This document shows positions 22,128 through 34,118 of a stretch of DNA of 64,000 bases, in pieces (position 1 is the first letter of the stretch; the number at the start of each line of letters is the position of its first letter). Source of the stretch: Aphrocallistes beatrix (lineage: Eukaryota > Porifera > Hexactinellida > Sceptrulophora > Aphrocallistidae); the NCBI GenBank assembly GCA_963281255.1, contig OY725498.1, forward strand, positions 2,728,001-2,792,000. The letters run 5' to 3'. The notes beneath the pieces were generated by a model. The model was given only the letters and a program-made list of their open reading frames with translations. It was not told the origin of the DNA and ran no database searches. Both the position numbers and the translations under genes were made by a program.

Positions 22128-23933
22128 ATTTCTTCTATCTTACTTATTATAAATGTTCCTCTTATCTCCTCATTAGATTTTTTCTCTCTGTTTTTTACGA
22201 ATGATATATTAAAGCATGTAATGGAAATGACTAATCAAAAGATCGAAATCTATCTAAGTGCAAACCCCAATCTTAGTCTTAATAATAATAATAATTACAT
22301 ATATCCTGTTACATTTCAAGAAATGAAGGCATTTTTGGGTTTGATCATTTTATGTGGTTGTTTTAGAGCTTATCGTGAACCTACTAGTGACTTATTTTCT
22401 GAAGATTCCAATTTTGGTCGACCTATATTTAGAACTGTTATGCCCAGAGAGCGTTTTAAGTCTATATTAAGATTTCTTAGATTTGATAATGTTAACACAC
22501 GCAATTTTCGAATTGCAAATGATAAATTTGCTCCCATCCGAGAGGTTTATAATATTGTTAATAAAAATCATTTTCTCCGGGAACCCATCTCACGGTAGAC
22601 GAACACATGATGCGCTATCGAGGTAGGTGTTCATTTTTGCAATATATACCAACTAAGCCTGACCGGTATGGCATCAAATGTTGGGTGCTTGCAGATGCTA
22701 AAAGTTACTATCCATTGAACACCGAGGTGTATATTGGTAAATATGGAACTTTATCGAATAAACCAGAGGATATTACGCTTCGCCTCACTTCAATTCTTCA
22801 ACCCGGTCATGTCATTGTAGGTGATCGACTTTTTACATCATTATCTCTTTCACGCTTTCTCCTTCAAAAAAGTTTATTTTATTTAGGAACAGTAACTCCT
22901 AACCGGCGATTTGTTCCCAAAATTGCCAAGGATGTTCATGGTTTAAACGTTTTTTCTTCCAGATTTTTTTTTAGCGAAGATCACGCACTATTATCCTATG
23001 TTCGTAAGAAAAATAAGAACGTGTTACTTTTATCGAATATACACTTAATCCCCAAAATCTCTGATACTCCTAAACAAAAACCATCTATTATTATGGACTA
23101 CAATTCCAATAAGTCAGGAGTTGATAAATTTGGACAAATGGCTAAAGAATACCGAGCATATAGATCCACCCGCCGCTGGCCATGCGTTGTATTTTTTGAT
23201 TTGGTATCGATGGCAACTCATGCATCATGGGTGTTGTTTTGCCTGAAATATCCTAACGGTCCTATTGTAAAATGTAAGAATAGGAAACTTTTTTTGTACA
23301 AATTAGGGATTGAACTAACACAGGATCTGATTACTATAAGATTAAAATCCAAGCAATTTCGCTATTTTTCTACAGAGATAAAAATCAAATCATTAAGATT
23401 TCTCAAAATGAGCCCTATCCCGTTCTTCCTAAAACTATATCAGATAACCCTGTTCAACAGCAGATTATTTACGAACCTGTTATTTCAGATTTCCCAGGAG
23501 AAAATGAGATACAACAAACTAATGAGCCAGTCCAACAACAGGGTATTACTAAATCTGTTATATCAGATGTACCTGTAGCAGTAAATGTTGAGTCTGCTAA
23601 TCTGCCGATTATTAGTGGATCTGTTGTTTCAGATTTACCAGTAGAACTAGAACTTGAGATACCACAAGATAATGAGCCTGTTGGACCATCGAGTATTACT
23701 CAATCTGTTATATCGGATGTAGCAGATGATGAGTCTGCTCATCAACACGCTATTGCTGAGACTCCTTCAAATATTCCTACTGCTTATAAAGTTGGCAGAT
23801 GCCAATTTTGTAAAAGAAACCGTGATAAAAAACCCCGTAAAAGGTGTGATTCATGTTTAACATTTGTCTGTCATATCCATGTCAAAACAATTTTACTGTG
23901 TCCAATTTGTGGAGAGAACACATCCCTTTGTTA
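22128..23933 (+). pseudogene. piggyBac transposase, two frameshifts, N-terminus missing
   Basis: The frame is open from 22128 without an ATG; FFSLFFTNDILKHVMEMTNQ precedes the first ATG (22221), so the protein starts upstream or in a lost exon. Block 1 ends at 22598 after the conserved IPRERF-like region. A one-base shift near 22580 precedes DEHMMRYRGR (first catalytic Asp region). Block 2 (22607-23340) holds VGDRLFTS (second Asp), then DYNSNKSGVDK (third Asp) and the AYRSTRRWP region. A second shift near 23330 leads to an acidic linker with repeated VISD segments and a C-terminal cysteine-rich finger (CQFCKRN, CDSCLTFVC, CPICGE) ending at TAA 23931-23933. All three Asp and the cysteine-rich domain are present, so the copy died recently. 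A TAGGGTCAA string at about 23993 may be the eroded right end. Confidence 0.85.
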
Positions 23934-23999
23934 ATTTTTATGATGCATATTAGAATACTATAACTATCTTATATATCTCCTAGCAAAAACGGTATAGGG

Positions 24000-25742
24000 T
24001 CAACCATGAAATATTTTATATCCTGTTTTCCCTGTACAGTTAATTGTTTATCTTGCTGGTTTGATATATTTATATCCATTGAATATGAGAATGAAGGAAA
24101 TTCCTTATTAATTTCATATAAGAATATTTGTCATTTAGTAATATACTACATGATCACATTTTATTTTAACAGTTATTTTAATGATTGAAATTGGATACCG
24201 AATATCGCATTTTCGAATCTATATGATAAATATTTTTGTTTATTTTGTTTACAATAGATACCTTTTTACTTTCTTGACTAAGTTCAAACTCATTTTTGTA
24301 GGTTAATTTTACAGAAAAATATCCCAAAATTTACAAGCACCTTGTTTTATCCATTTCAAGTCATTTTCATAGGTTAAGTGCATAGGTCGCTATCCATTTT
24401 TAGTTTACGAAAATGAATTATTCATTATATGTATTTTTATCTACTTTATCATTATTATAAGGACGCCTATACTTTAACTTAATCAACATTTGTAATTGAT
24501 AATTTTAGATAATACCCGAGCTGAAATGGAAATATTCATTTCGTACTTGATAAGGACATCCCAAACTAAAAAACAGTTCAATCCCTCTCTAAGCGGCCAG
24601 ACTACCTAGGTCAATTTATGGTTCTCTTTGTAAGGAAATCTATGGCTGCAACAAGCCCGAATAGAGACCCAAACTTTACTTAAGATGGAAGGCAAATTCC
24701 AACAGCTTATAATCTAGACTAAGGGAGGCACTCCGGTGTAATCTACATGCAAATACGCATGATATAAGTTCTAGTCGTAATGGGGAACATTTTTCATTAA
24801 GTATTACTTTTGGTAAGTTTTCTGTTGAGTATAAGGCTTCATTGTTAACTTCGACTCTTGTTTGGGATATCGGTCAGTATTTCGTAAATAGTTCCTATAC
24901 GTTTTTTATCATATATTTCAGGCTTTTTGCAATTTGACCAGTTGCTATGTTCCTGAGTGCTATAAGTTGATTAATATGATCGTGAATACCTGTTGCAATA
25001 GCTTTTTTGAGCTTAGTCCACTCGTAGTTGTGGTAAGTGGATTTCAGCTTGAACGTAAATTAAATGGTAAATCATAGCATTTTAATACACTAAGGCACTG
25101 GCATTGGCCTTATTTTCTGGACTATGGATGGGCTAGTGCCCTAATACTATTTCACAATAGTAAGAATAAAATGTATTTCTCTGTACGATAGACCTTCGAG
25201 ATTTATTACAAGCATACATAAATAATATATTTGAGTATCCGAATCCGTTGTTAAAATGTGTTTTCATGATCATATTGCGCAACAAGCAATATTTAAGCGA
25301 TTTTCAAACCTAGCTTATACCGTCTTAATAACGTTATAAATGCTTAATCAATGCAGGAAATTTTGATTGGAATGCGGCACATTCCTGCGTTATTTAGGCA
25401 TTCAGTGTATTATTATTATTATTGAATAAGAAGTACCCTATTATATATCAGAATACACCATCTATTAGTGTCCATTATTTGTTGTCTGTGAGATATAGCC
25501 CTAAAATGTCAAATTACATTTCCATAGCAACGCAGACATGTGATTTGACATTATAACTTTTTTCACAATTTTTTTGACACTGTTTTAAGACGATTAAACT
25601 CTGAGGTTAAGTCTAAAAATCGACTTTATAATCCATTCATGGAAGATATTACAGTTACTAAACAGTGTTTTCGTTATTTAATCCCAGATTCTCCAATTCC
25701 AGGTTACGTTCAATATTTCGTACAAGATCCCTTTATCATACA
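24000..25742. other. non-coding stretch with two dispersed-repeat pieces
   Basis: 24190-24262 matches the roughly 125-bp unit of the minisatellite-bearing HINE type. 24275-24405 matches 40885-41040 in reverse. No gene seen; a short ATT run at about 25410. Confidence 0.5.
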
Positions 25743-26718
25743 TACAAGCGCGCTTCGCTTGCTTGCGCTGCGCGGCTGGCGGACACTTTGTGTCCGCCGG
25801 AGGCTTCCTTCGGTCGCCTGGAGGTGACATTGGTTAATTAAACGGGATATATCATCTCTAAATATGTCCATCTTAGTTTTAAAATCGATATCACTCGAAA
25901 AAACACCAAATTTGTCAATTTTTAAAATTTTTGATGAGTAATGATGACGTCATAACAAAGTGATGAGTCATCATCTTTTGATGATAGTTGCATCATATGT
26001 GAGACGTGTTAGGATACAGATCCTATTAAAAATTCAGCCTTCTATCTCCTATAATGGCTGAGTTATGCCCGAATAACTGTGTTGCTTAACTTTTTAAAAT
26101 GTGACAATGACGTCATAATTCCATGATGAGTCGACATTTTCGTCTGAGCTCAGAACTTACTGGAGCCATAGCCAAAAGACTCCCACATGCCAAAAATCAG
26201 CCTTCTGCGCCCGGCAGTTTCTTCAATCAATTCGTTACATATACACTACCCTACCAAAAGTATTCGTACACCTCAATATTTCCCATTAAAATAGTACTAA
26301 ATGCGTCTATTACTGAACTGTCATGCAGTTAAACTAGACGAGATACAGTATATTTGATTTCAGATTCGTATTCTACGCATTTGAATTACCTATTTTAGAG
26401 TTTTCAAATCAATTAAGTTTTAACTATGCCGAAATTTATCATCCTGTGCTACTCTGTGTCACCTATCACCATCTGCTACAGTGGTTGAGACTCTAGAAAA
26501 GTGGTACATGGTGGCACAGGTCGGGAATTTTAACCTTGGCAATTAGCAATTGATTTGAAACTTCGAAAGTAGGTAATTCAAATGCGTAGAATACGAATCT
26601 GAAATCAAATATACTATATATCTCTTATATTTTAACTACATGATCATTCTTTAATATAGCCATTTTAGTACTATATTAATGGGAAATATTGAGGTGTACG
26701 AGTACTTTTGGTAGGGCA

Positions 26719-26755
<37 letters not shown>

Positions 26756-26784
26756 AACAATAATCGAGTTTTAATAGTAAGGAT
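25743..26784 (+). repeat. HINE-like repeat unit 5, main subfamily, split by a MITE
   Basis: GC-rich hairpin block at 25743, conserved interior to CAATCAATTCGTTACATATA (26243), then the MITE 26244-26721, a TA run, and the closing AATCGAGTTTTAATAGTAAGG to 26784. The insertion lies in the TA-rich segment before the terminus. Confidence 0.85.
26244..26721. mobile_element. Tc1-like fold-back MITE, copy A (478 bp)
   Basis: Ends CACTACCCTACCAAAAGTAT and CACTGCCCTACCAAAAGTAC (reverse strand) with TA on both sides. The arms are over 150 bp and nearly the whole element folds. Sister copy at 28310. Confidence 0.85.
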
Positions 26785-26989
26785 GTATTCTTATAATGAG
26801 CAAATCGAACTTTTAAAATTAATGAAAACAGATGAAGTAGTTCTACTACTAAATCGGCTGAAATTTCACATTTTTTGAATAAATGGTGTTTGAATACTAA
26901 ATTAATTACAGTGGAATTTGCTTTGTTAGCTACTACCCTATTAGCAATATTACTCTAATAGCAACCAATTTGACATTTCAAGTTAATCT

Positions 26990-27375
26990 TATATATTAAA
27001 ACTCTAGGATTTTTTGTTTGTTTGTCCGAATTGATTGAAGAATTGGTCGTCGTAGAGTCGTAGAGACACGAAAATTGGCGCGTAGGTGTCAAATGATGAA
27101 TCTAGGATTAAATTCGAAGATCAAATCGAAATGTTCACACCTCGCCGAGATAGGTGACAAAATGTGTTGACCAATCAAATTCGACTATTTTATTATGCAA
27201 ATACATTGGAGTAAAATAGAAATGTAATATAGTGTATAGCAATGAAAAAGATTATGTGCATATTCACACCATTTGAAGAATTTTGTATAATATGCTAGAG
27301 ACTAGCTTCCAACGGTTGACATGGGGTTTTCAGGGGTGTAGATTTCGAATATAATATTTTCAGATCGGTGGTTCA
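26990..27375 (-). repeat. HINE-like repeat, minisatellite-bearing type, truncated
   Basis: Starts TATATTAAAACTCTAGGATT and TTGTTTGTTTGTCCGAATTG, then keeps one 125-bp unit (GCTAGAGACTAGCTTCCAAC) and stops abruptly at about 27370 where another repeat begins. The GC-rich end is missing. Confidence 0.75.
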
Positions 27376-27612
27376 CTTTTTAGCACATTTTAAGGCATTT
27401 AGTACATTTTAATTCATTTTTAATTCTCTACAAACCATTAAGAGATTAGGAAATACCTAACACATTGATTTTTTTTAGATATTCTACCTTTTCTGAAAAA
27501 ACAACCTTCAAACAAGAGATTGTAACTTCTTTTTTTTTAAATTTAAGAGAAAAAATATAGAGGGGAAATTTAAGCGATTCTAATTTTTGGATATTTTGGC
27601 GTAATTTTATCT
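27376..27612 (-). repeat. dispersed repeat of unknown family
   Basis: About 230 bp matching 54660-54890 in opposite orientation; both share TAATTCTCTACAAAC, CCTTTTCTGAAAAA and a following pyrimidine/purine-skewed stretch. Confidence 0.6.
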
Positions 27613-27734
27613 CAATTACAGTTAGTGTATCAGATATTGTTTCAACCGACAGGAATGCAAGTGTTAAAAACTGGTTTAAAATAGTATAATCTATACTATT
27701 AAAATATATATACTTTACTAGTGATTACTTCTTG

Positions 27735-28309
27735 GCGGAGACCCCTTCGGGCGCCTGCAACCCCTGTCAATAAAGGTTTTGTATCATATACCGCACAAAT
27801 GGTAGATAAGCTCGCCATATGTCAGGATTATTAAATTTTTAGGTGACAATGAGACAATGATCCATGCTGAGTAAGTATTTCCAATTTTACAAAATATATC
27901 AATGTAGGGAAAGTTATTATGGGCCCATTTTTCAATTTTAATAACAATATCATTGATATTTTTCGAAATATCACCAAATGAGTTAATATTTCGTTTTTTG
28001 TTGCATAATGATGACGTAATAACTAAGTGATGACTCATCATATTCGGTCACATCATATGTAGGATGTTATTATACACCTGTGATTCGTATTTCAACCATC
28101 TGTGATTTAAAATGACAGAGTTATGGTAAAAAAACTGGAATTTCTAATTATGGAAAATGTTACAATGACGTTATAATTCCATGATGAATCAACATTTTGG
28201 CCTGAGACTCGAACTTACTCGAACCATTCACATAATACTCGGCTGTGCCAAAAATCAGCTTTCTGCGTTTGACAGTTTCTTCAATCAATTCTGTAAAGAT
28301 ATATTTCTA
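27735..28309 (+). repeat. HINE-like repeat, diverged subfamily
   Basis: Decayed GC-rich start (GGCGGAGACCCCTTCGGGCG), CAAATGGTAGATAAGCTCGC, the CRE/AP-1-like segment, and GACAGTTTCTTCAATCAATT at the end. A MITE is inserted at its terminus. Confidence 0.75.
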
Positions 28310-28771
28310 CACTGCCCGACCAAAGTTATTCGTACACCACAATATTTCCCATACAATTAGTACTAAACTGTGTCTATTCATGAAGGACTATACACACGAA
28401 CTGTAAGAGATATTGTAAATTTGGTTTGAAATTCATATTCTACGCATTCGAATTACCCTTTGTAGAAGTTTCCAACTCTAATTATTGTTAACAAGGCTGA
28501 ACATTTTCAACCTGTGCCATTTGCTCCCATCATGCATAATGGTGGCGATCTGGGACAAGTGGTACATGGTGGCACAAGTTGAAAATTTTCAACCTTGTTA
28601 ACAATAAATTGAGTTTGAAACTTCAACAAAGGGTAATTCGAATGCTTAGAATACGAATGTCAAATCAAATTTACTATATACAGTTCTTGTATATAGTCTT
28701 TCATGAATAGACACAGTTTACTACTTGTATTGGAAATATTGTAGTGTACAAATACTTCTGTCCAGGGAGTG
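28310..28771. mobile_element. Tc1-like fold-back MITE, copy B (462 bp)
   Basis: Same family as 26244-26721: ends CACTGCCCGACCAAAGTTAT and CACTCCCTGGACAGAAGTAT (reverse), TA on both sides, long arms, GTGGTACATGGTGGCACA in the centre. Both copies sit in the TA-rich tail of HINE-like repeats. Confidence 0.85.
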
Positions 28772-29395
28772 TATACTATTAAATCGATTTTGTGTCTATA
28801 TTTGTATATATATATATATATCTGTACGGAATTGATTGAAGAAACTGGGCGCAGGAAGCTGATTTTTGGCACAGCGGAGTATTTTGTTAATGGCTCGAGC
28901 AAGTTCGAGTCTGAGATAAAAATCTTGACTCATCATGGAATTATGCCGTCATTGTCACATTTTCCAGAATTAGAAATTCCATTTTTTTGATCATAACTCT
29001 GTCATTTTACATCACAGAAGGTTGAAATTCAAATCACAAGTGTATAATAACATTCCACATATGATGTGATTATCATGGCCGAATATGATGAGTCATCTTT
29101 AGTTATTACGTAATCGTTATGCAATAAAAATCGAGATATGAACTTATTTAGTCATATTTCGAGAAATTTAAATGATCATGGTCTTAAAATTGACACACAG
29201 ACCCATAATAACATTCCTTACATAATTATCTTTTGAAAAATTGGAAATGGTAATTCAGCATGGATGATAAGATTGATAACCCTTCGTCACTTTCGAAAAA
29301 TTCAATAATTCTGTGATCTAGCGAGCTTAGTTACTATTTGTTCGTGAAATGATGCAAAATCCTTCTTATCAAAGTGCTACCAAACCCTGAAAATG
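28772..29395 (-). repeat. HINE-like repeat, diverged subfamily, reversed
   Basis: TA run, GTACGGAATTGATTGAAGAA, conserved interior, then ATCTAGCGAGCTTAGTTACT; the GC-rich hairpin end is lost. It is continuous where the copy at 14370-16031 is interrupted. Confidence 0.75.
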
Positions 29396-29733
29396 AGGAA
29401 GTGTAAAGAGGAATGGAGTCGAAAAAAAGAAGTAACTAAGTTATATCAAAATGATTGAGGAAAAGCTATGAAAGCATTTCGACAATTTAAAATTAATTAA
29501 ATAAATTAGAATAGTAGAATCTGAGAATAAAAGGTTACTTAGTACAGATGCAGACTCGAAACATGTGGAAAAAACTTTTGATTGTAGTATTTCTAAATTA
29601 GTAGAGGATACCATTTTACCAGCTAAAAAAGTAGAAGTGATCAGAAATTGGATATAATCGAAATCACAACCTTACACTATAAATTACATGGATTCCAACC
29701 AATCATCTACAAAACTGAGGGAATTGTGTTAAC
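29396..29733. other. flank of the mariner, possible decayed coding sequence
   Basis: No clean frame. Because the DNA on the other side of the mariner holds an OTU fragment, this stretch is probably part of the same dead element. Confidence 0.35.
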
Positions 29734-29735
29734 TA

Positions 29736-31040
29736 CGAGGGGTGCCCGATAAGTTTTTAGCCTTGATTCGAAAACAGCATTATAATAGAATGCATTATTA
29801 TAATTGTTCAAAATACTCTCCTCCAGCTTTAATACACTTGTCCATTCTGCAAAACCAACTATCAAAAGCTTCAGCGAACTCATTTTCTCGGATGTCCTCC
29901 AAAGCCTCTGATAATGCTGACCGCACTTCATCATTGCTGCTGAAAACCCTCCCCTTCAACTTCTTCTTAATACGAGGAAAGAGCCAGAAGTCACATGGAG
30001 CTAAATCTGGGCTGTAGGGTGGGTGAGATAACTCCTCGAAGCCAGTTTCTTCAATAAATTTCCTTGTTTTCAGGGCCTTATGTGAACTTGCATTATCATG
30101 ATGCAGCAGTAAACCCCTTGTCCCATCTTCTGGTCGCATTTTATGAACATTTTGAATGAGTTCTGGGAGGCAACTAGTGGTGTACCATTCTGAAGAGACT
30201 GTTTTCCACTCTCTAGTGCAACTACTGCACGAATACCTTTAGGATCAAAGAATATTGCATACATTTGCTTCTTAGAATACTGACTTTTCCTAACTTTTTG
30301 AGGGGGAGGTTCACCTATTGGAGTCCACTGACGGCTCTGCTCTTTGGATTCTGGGTCATAATGATAAATCCATGTTTCATCACCCGTAATCACTTTGGAA
30401 ACCAGAGGAGAAGTGCCTTTTTTGAATTTTGACTTCATTTTCTTGCACCAATCAATTCGGGCTACTTTCTGCTCAGGTTTGAGCAAATGAGGAATCCACC
30501 TTGCACAGACTTTTGTTAAGTGTAGAATTTCGTGTAGGATGAATTGGATCACATCATTACTGATACCCAACTCGTACTGAATCTGTCTATAGGTTATGTG
30601 CTTATCATTAAGTACCAACTTCTCAATTGCGCTGATGTTCTCTGGGGTCGAAGCAGTCAACGGCGACCCTGGTCTAGGTTTGTCAGTAAGGTCAAAATTT
30701 CCTCTTCTAAACTCTCTGTACCAGTTTTTTACAGTAGCAAGAGATGTAACATCGTTACCGAAAGCTTGTATTAACTGTTGGTAACAATCATCAATTGTTT
30801 TATCCATTTTAAATTGAAAAAGAATAATTGCCCGAATTTGCTCTTTTGTGAGGATAATATTTTCAGTAATATTTGCCTGAGCCATCATACAAAATGTAGC
30901 AAAACTTCAGAAAAATATATAGTAGAGAGCTAGGATTTACAGAGTCAGTTAGTAAAGTATCGAGTTATAAGAAAAATGTATGGTTCGTTAATAATGACTT
31001 AATATATGTTCAAGGCTAAAAACTTATCGGGCACCCCTCG
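29736..31040 (-). mobile_element. mariner element, nearly full length (1305 bp)
   Basis: Terminal inverted repeats of about 31 bp, starting CGAGGGGTGCCCGATAAGTT, look identical at both ends and are flanked by TA (29734-29735, 31041-31042). One transposase gene on the minus strand fills the interior. It interrupts the OTU-bearing region. Confidence 0.95.
29798..30888 (-). pseudogene. mariner transposase with a single frameshift
   Basis: Starts ATG at 30888 (second ATG follows at once). N-terminal helix-turn-helix region with VKNWYREFRRGNF and DKPRPGSP, then ITGDETWIYHYDPESK (first Asp). A one-base loss in the A run after VALESGK (about 30215) changes frame; the rest reads in the other frame as LLHHDNASSHK (second Asp) and PYSPDLAPCDFWLF (third Asp), i.e. 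a DD34D mariner, ending SWFCRMDKCIKAGGEYFEQL at 29798. All catalytic residues are present. Total length near 350 codons matches the family. The single lesion plus matching ends argue for recent activity. Confidence 0.93.
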
Positions 31041-31134
31041 TAGTATATGATTTGCAAGTGTTCAATGCTGTATATTGTGTCCGAGAAATAATTTCTGATT
31101 CTAGAGAGAGATTCTAATTTACGAGAATATTCCC

Positions 31135-31330
31135 CATCTAAGATAATACCTATTCCTGGAGATGGAAACTGTTTATTCCCATCTCTCTCATATTAGTTAA
31201 CGGGAAATATAGACAATTTTCATAAGATACGGCTTTTAATTATTTGAAAATATGTTTGGAAAATTGAAGGAGGCATGTTCTTCGTTTTTATTTACCAAAT
31301 TTCCACGGACTCGGAGTGTTGCTAATTCTA
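31135..31330 (+). pseudogene. OTU protease fragment (catalytic-Cys half)
   Basis: IPIPGDGNCLFPSLSY followed by a stop, then LTGNIDNFHKIRLLI in frame, corresponds to the N-terminal half of an OTU domain (compare GDGNCYFRALS at 838-1422). The catalytic-His half is not found downstream; the MITE at 31347 follows. Third OTU trace of the window. Confidence 0.7.
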
Positions 31331-31346
31331 GAAATGTAAAGAACTA

Positions 31347-31909
31347 CCAGGCTGTCCAAAAAGTTCGCGGACTAATTTGGATATTTCCCAAGTTCACAAT
31401 GCTACTCGATTAATTCGGTATAATTACCTAGTTTCATACGTCGACTAGCTTTGCTATTGATTTGGGTCAATTGAGGAAGTTTTTGCTCATTTAGGATATT
31501 TTACTTTTTTTGCTCATTTTTGCCCATCATTCACTTTTTGTGCCACGTGTCACAAAGTAGCACCTTCGTGGTTGTCGTATCAGAAAAGTGTGAACTTGAT
31601 ATTCTCGAATATTAATAATATGTACGTTCAACATGCTAGGATTGACGAAATTCTATATAAAAGCAACACTTAATTCACTTTTACGAATTAAAACCTCCCA
31701 AATCTTGAAGTGTGCCACTTTGTGGCAAGTGACCAAAAGTGAAAAAGGTAAATTCTCATTATTTAGCAGAAGAATTCCCCCAATTGGGTCAAAATGAATA
31801 GCAAAGCTAGTCGATGTATGTCGCTTGACAAATTTTACCGAATTAATCGAGTAGCATTGTGAAGTTGGGAAATATTCAAATTAGTCCGCGAACTTTTTGG
31901 ACAGCCTAG
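31347..31909. mobile_element. mariner-like fold-back MITE (563 bp)
   Basis: Ends CCAGGCTGTCCAAAAAGTTC and CTAGGCTGTCCAAAAAGTTC (reverse) with TA on both sides. Arms extend past 100 bp, including GACTAGCTTTGCTATT repeated in reverse. Confidence 0.85.
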
Positions 31910-31959
31910 TACATAGTAAAATCCAGGATGGATAAGAACTGTACATGAGGTACAGATAT

Positions 31960-32075
31960 GGTATTATTTACTGATGCATTAACACACCTACATGCCAATC
32001 TTCATATCTCTACGATCTGCCAGTTCTTCAATCAATTCGGACAAACAAACAAAATCCTCGCGTTTTAATATACAG
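31960..32075 (+). repeat. HINE-like terminal fragment
   Basis: ATCTCTACGATCTGCCAG, TTCTTCAATCAATTCGGACA, AATCCTCGCGTTTTAATATA: the terminus seen at 20640-20705, without the rest. Confidence 0.7.
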
Positions 32076-32826
32076 TAGACCTCTATAAGTGTGGTCTCAG
32101 TGGGGCAATCTTTGAACATATTTGTTCATTTCCATACAAATAAACCTCTTTAAGTGTGGGATTGCAATTTTGGGGGAATGGGGTTTAGGCTAACGATATC
32201 TCACAAAACTAAAATCAACAGCCTCTATACGTAAGTGAGAACTTTCGGTAAAAGATGATAAAAATCCCAAATATGACCCAGATATTGGAAAAGGAAATTT
32301 CACTTGGGGAATTTATTTTCTATATTTGGATTTTAAATGAACACAATTGGTGTATATTTCATTACATGTCATTAATGGAGTGTTTTCTTCAAAAAATCAG
32401 CATTATATACTACAAGTAGAATGATAAATTATTAATTACGATTGGTAATTATTTTGGGTGACACTTTTACTTGTGCTGCCCTAGTACAAAAGTATTCTTT
32501 TACAGAATCTTTTACTGATTAAATTGATTAATTGTCGTATTAATTCTGAACAAACATACAACGGGTATATCTAGATAAAGAAAAGATTGAAATGTATGGA
32601 TATTTTAGCAGAGCAGTGTAGTAGCTGCATCTTCTGTCTATCATACAATCCTAAATAATCTAGTAATCCTACTTATCTTATATTGGAGTAGTTTAAATGA
32701 AAATATTTTACGCTCCTTATTTATTCGGTTTTGCTGGACGAATGTGTTCCAAGGCAAATGTGTGTTGCGTTGGAACATATCTCGTTGCAACCAGTAGCGG
32801 ATCCATGGAGACCAGGGGGCCAAATA
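32076..32826. other. non-coding stretch starting with a pogo-like end
   Basis: CAGTAGACCTCTATAAGTGT at 32078 resembles a pogo-family terminus and is half-repeated at 32149-32165. No matching right end found. The rest is unremarkable. Confidence 0.4.
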
Positions 32827-32932
32827 CAAGGGTTGTCCCATAATTCCTAGGACTAATGATCATAAAACTAGCATACGAATAGATATCAATCTTAATCACT
32901 ATCAAAATTTTCAATATACTCGCCCTTGAGTT

Positions 32933-33931
32933 TTATGCATCTATCCCACCTTTCTGGAAGTTTGTCGATACCTGTGGCGAAGAATTCTTTGGGAGTCCCT
33001 TTTCCCACAGTTCTACCTCCGATCTCATGGTACTAAACTCAAATCTTTTTCCACGAAGCGGTCTTTTCATTTCTCCAAAGAGCCAGGTCTGGGCTATTAG
33101 CAGGGTGCGGGAGACTTTCGAAGCCCAAACGTCTAATGGCACTGGTAGTTAGAGCACTGATGTGGGGCCTAGCATTATCATGTTGGAGGACCACTTTCTT
33201 GCTTAGTTTCCCACGTCGCTCCCGCTTGATAGCTGCCCGCAGTTCTTCCAATTCGGCTATATAATAATCGCTGTTGATTGTTGTTTTCTCAGAGAGCCAG
33301 TCCGTTAGCAGTATGCCCTCTCTATCCCAAAATATGTTGATCATTCTCTTTCCTGCGGACTTTTGGCACTTGGGCTTGGTCGGGGTAGGCTCATGGCGTC
33401 TTTTCCATTGACTACTTTGAGATTTTGTTTCCGGTTCGTAGTAATGAAACCACGAATGCGATCAAGAAAGTTCTCTCTCCATGATTTCAGTAATTGACGA
33501 CAAACATCAACCCGTTGGCGCTTATTCTCATCGGTCAAAAGTTTTGGCACCCACCTATCAGCACACGGCTCATTCTCAAGTTCTCGGATAGAATGCGATG
33601 GATGCCAGTTTTGGGTATACCCAGGGTTTCTTCTAACTGCCTACAGTAAGACGTCTATCTATATCAATTGTACGGGAGACCAGATCGATATTCCCACCAG
33701 GGCCGTCCAATATCCACGGTATCCCGTGGATATTGGATGGCCCTGGTGTCCGTAGTCATCAGCCGTATTCCAGCCATCTTCGAAACGTTCAATCCACAAG
33801 TAAACAGTGGATTTGGAAGGGCAATCGTCCCCGTAAACTTCTCGCATTTCACGAAGAATCTCTTTACCCGACTTCCCTTGTTTCCAGAGAAACCACATAA
33901 CACTGCGCTTCCCTTTCACCCATTTTTCCAT
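32933..33931 (-). pseudogene. mariner-like transposase, several frameshifts and a lost first Asp
   Basis: ATG at 33931. Piece 1 (33931-33750) has a helix-turn-helix, SKSTVYLWIERFEDGW. It runs into a 24-bp inverted duplication (33696-33747). Piece 2 has VPKLLTDENKRQRVDVCRQL-like sequence, then WFHYYEPETKSQSSQW in another frame; the DES that should precede WFHYYEPE, with the first catalytic Asp, is absent. Piece 3 (33344-33039) has VVLQHDNARPH (second Asp) and PHPANSPDLA, then a shift before the LFGEMKRPLRGKRF region. Relative to the element at 29736 it is much older and belongs to a different mariner-like lineage. Confidence 0.85.
33696..33747. repeat. 24-bp inverted duplication inside the transposase
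   Basis: Arms 33696-33719 and 33724-33747 are reverse complements with one mismatch and a 4-nt spacer. It disrupts the N-terminal part of the transposase. Confidence 0.85.
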
Positions 33932-34118
33932 GGTAGTAAGAAACTGAAAAAGTATTAATCAAGAATTATTTAGAAGTCACTTCAATCTAGTAGAATTCGA
34001 TAATGCCTATAGTAGCATAATACATTCTAGTTATAGAATTAGCACTAAGACTAGAGCAGTATAGTAATATGAAATTTTTATATTCAACAGTCCTAAGAAT
34101 TATGGGACAACCCTTGTA

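Larger units (their letters stand above)
32827..34116 (-). mobile_element. mariner-like element 2 (1290 bp), decayed gene
   Basis: Inverted ends CAAGGGTTGTCCCATAATTC, differing at few positions, flanked by TA (32825-32826, 34117-34118). Minus-strand transposase in pieces. Confidence 0.9.

Noticed and set aside
22128-23933. Domesticated host piggyBac gene
   Set aside because: Two frameshifts and a missing N-terminus argue for a dead transposon copy.
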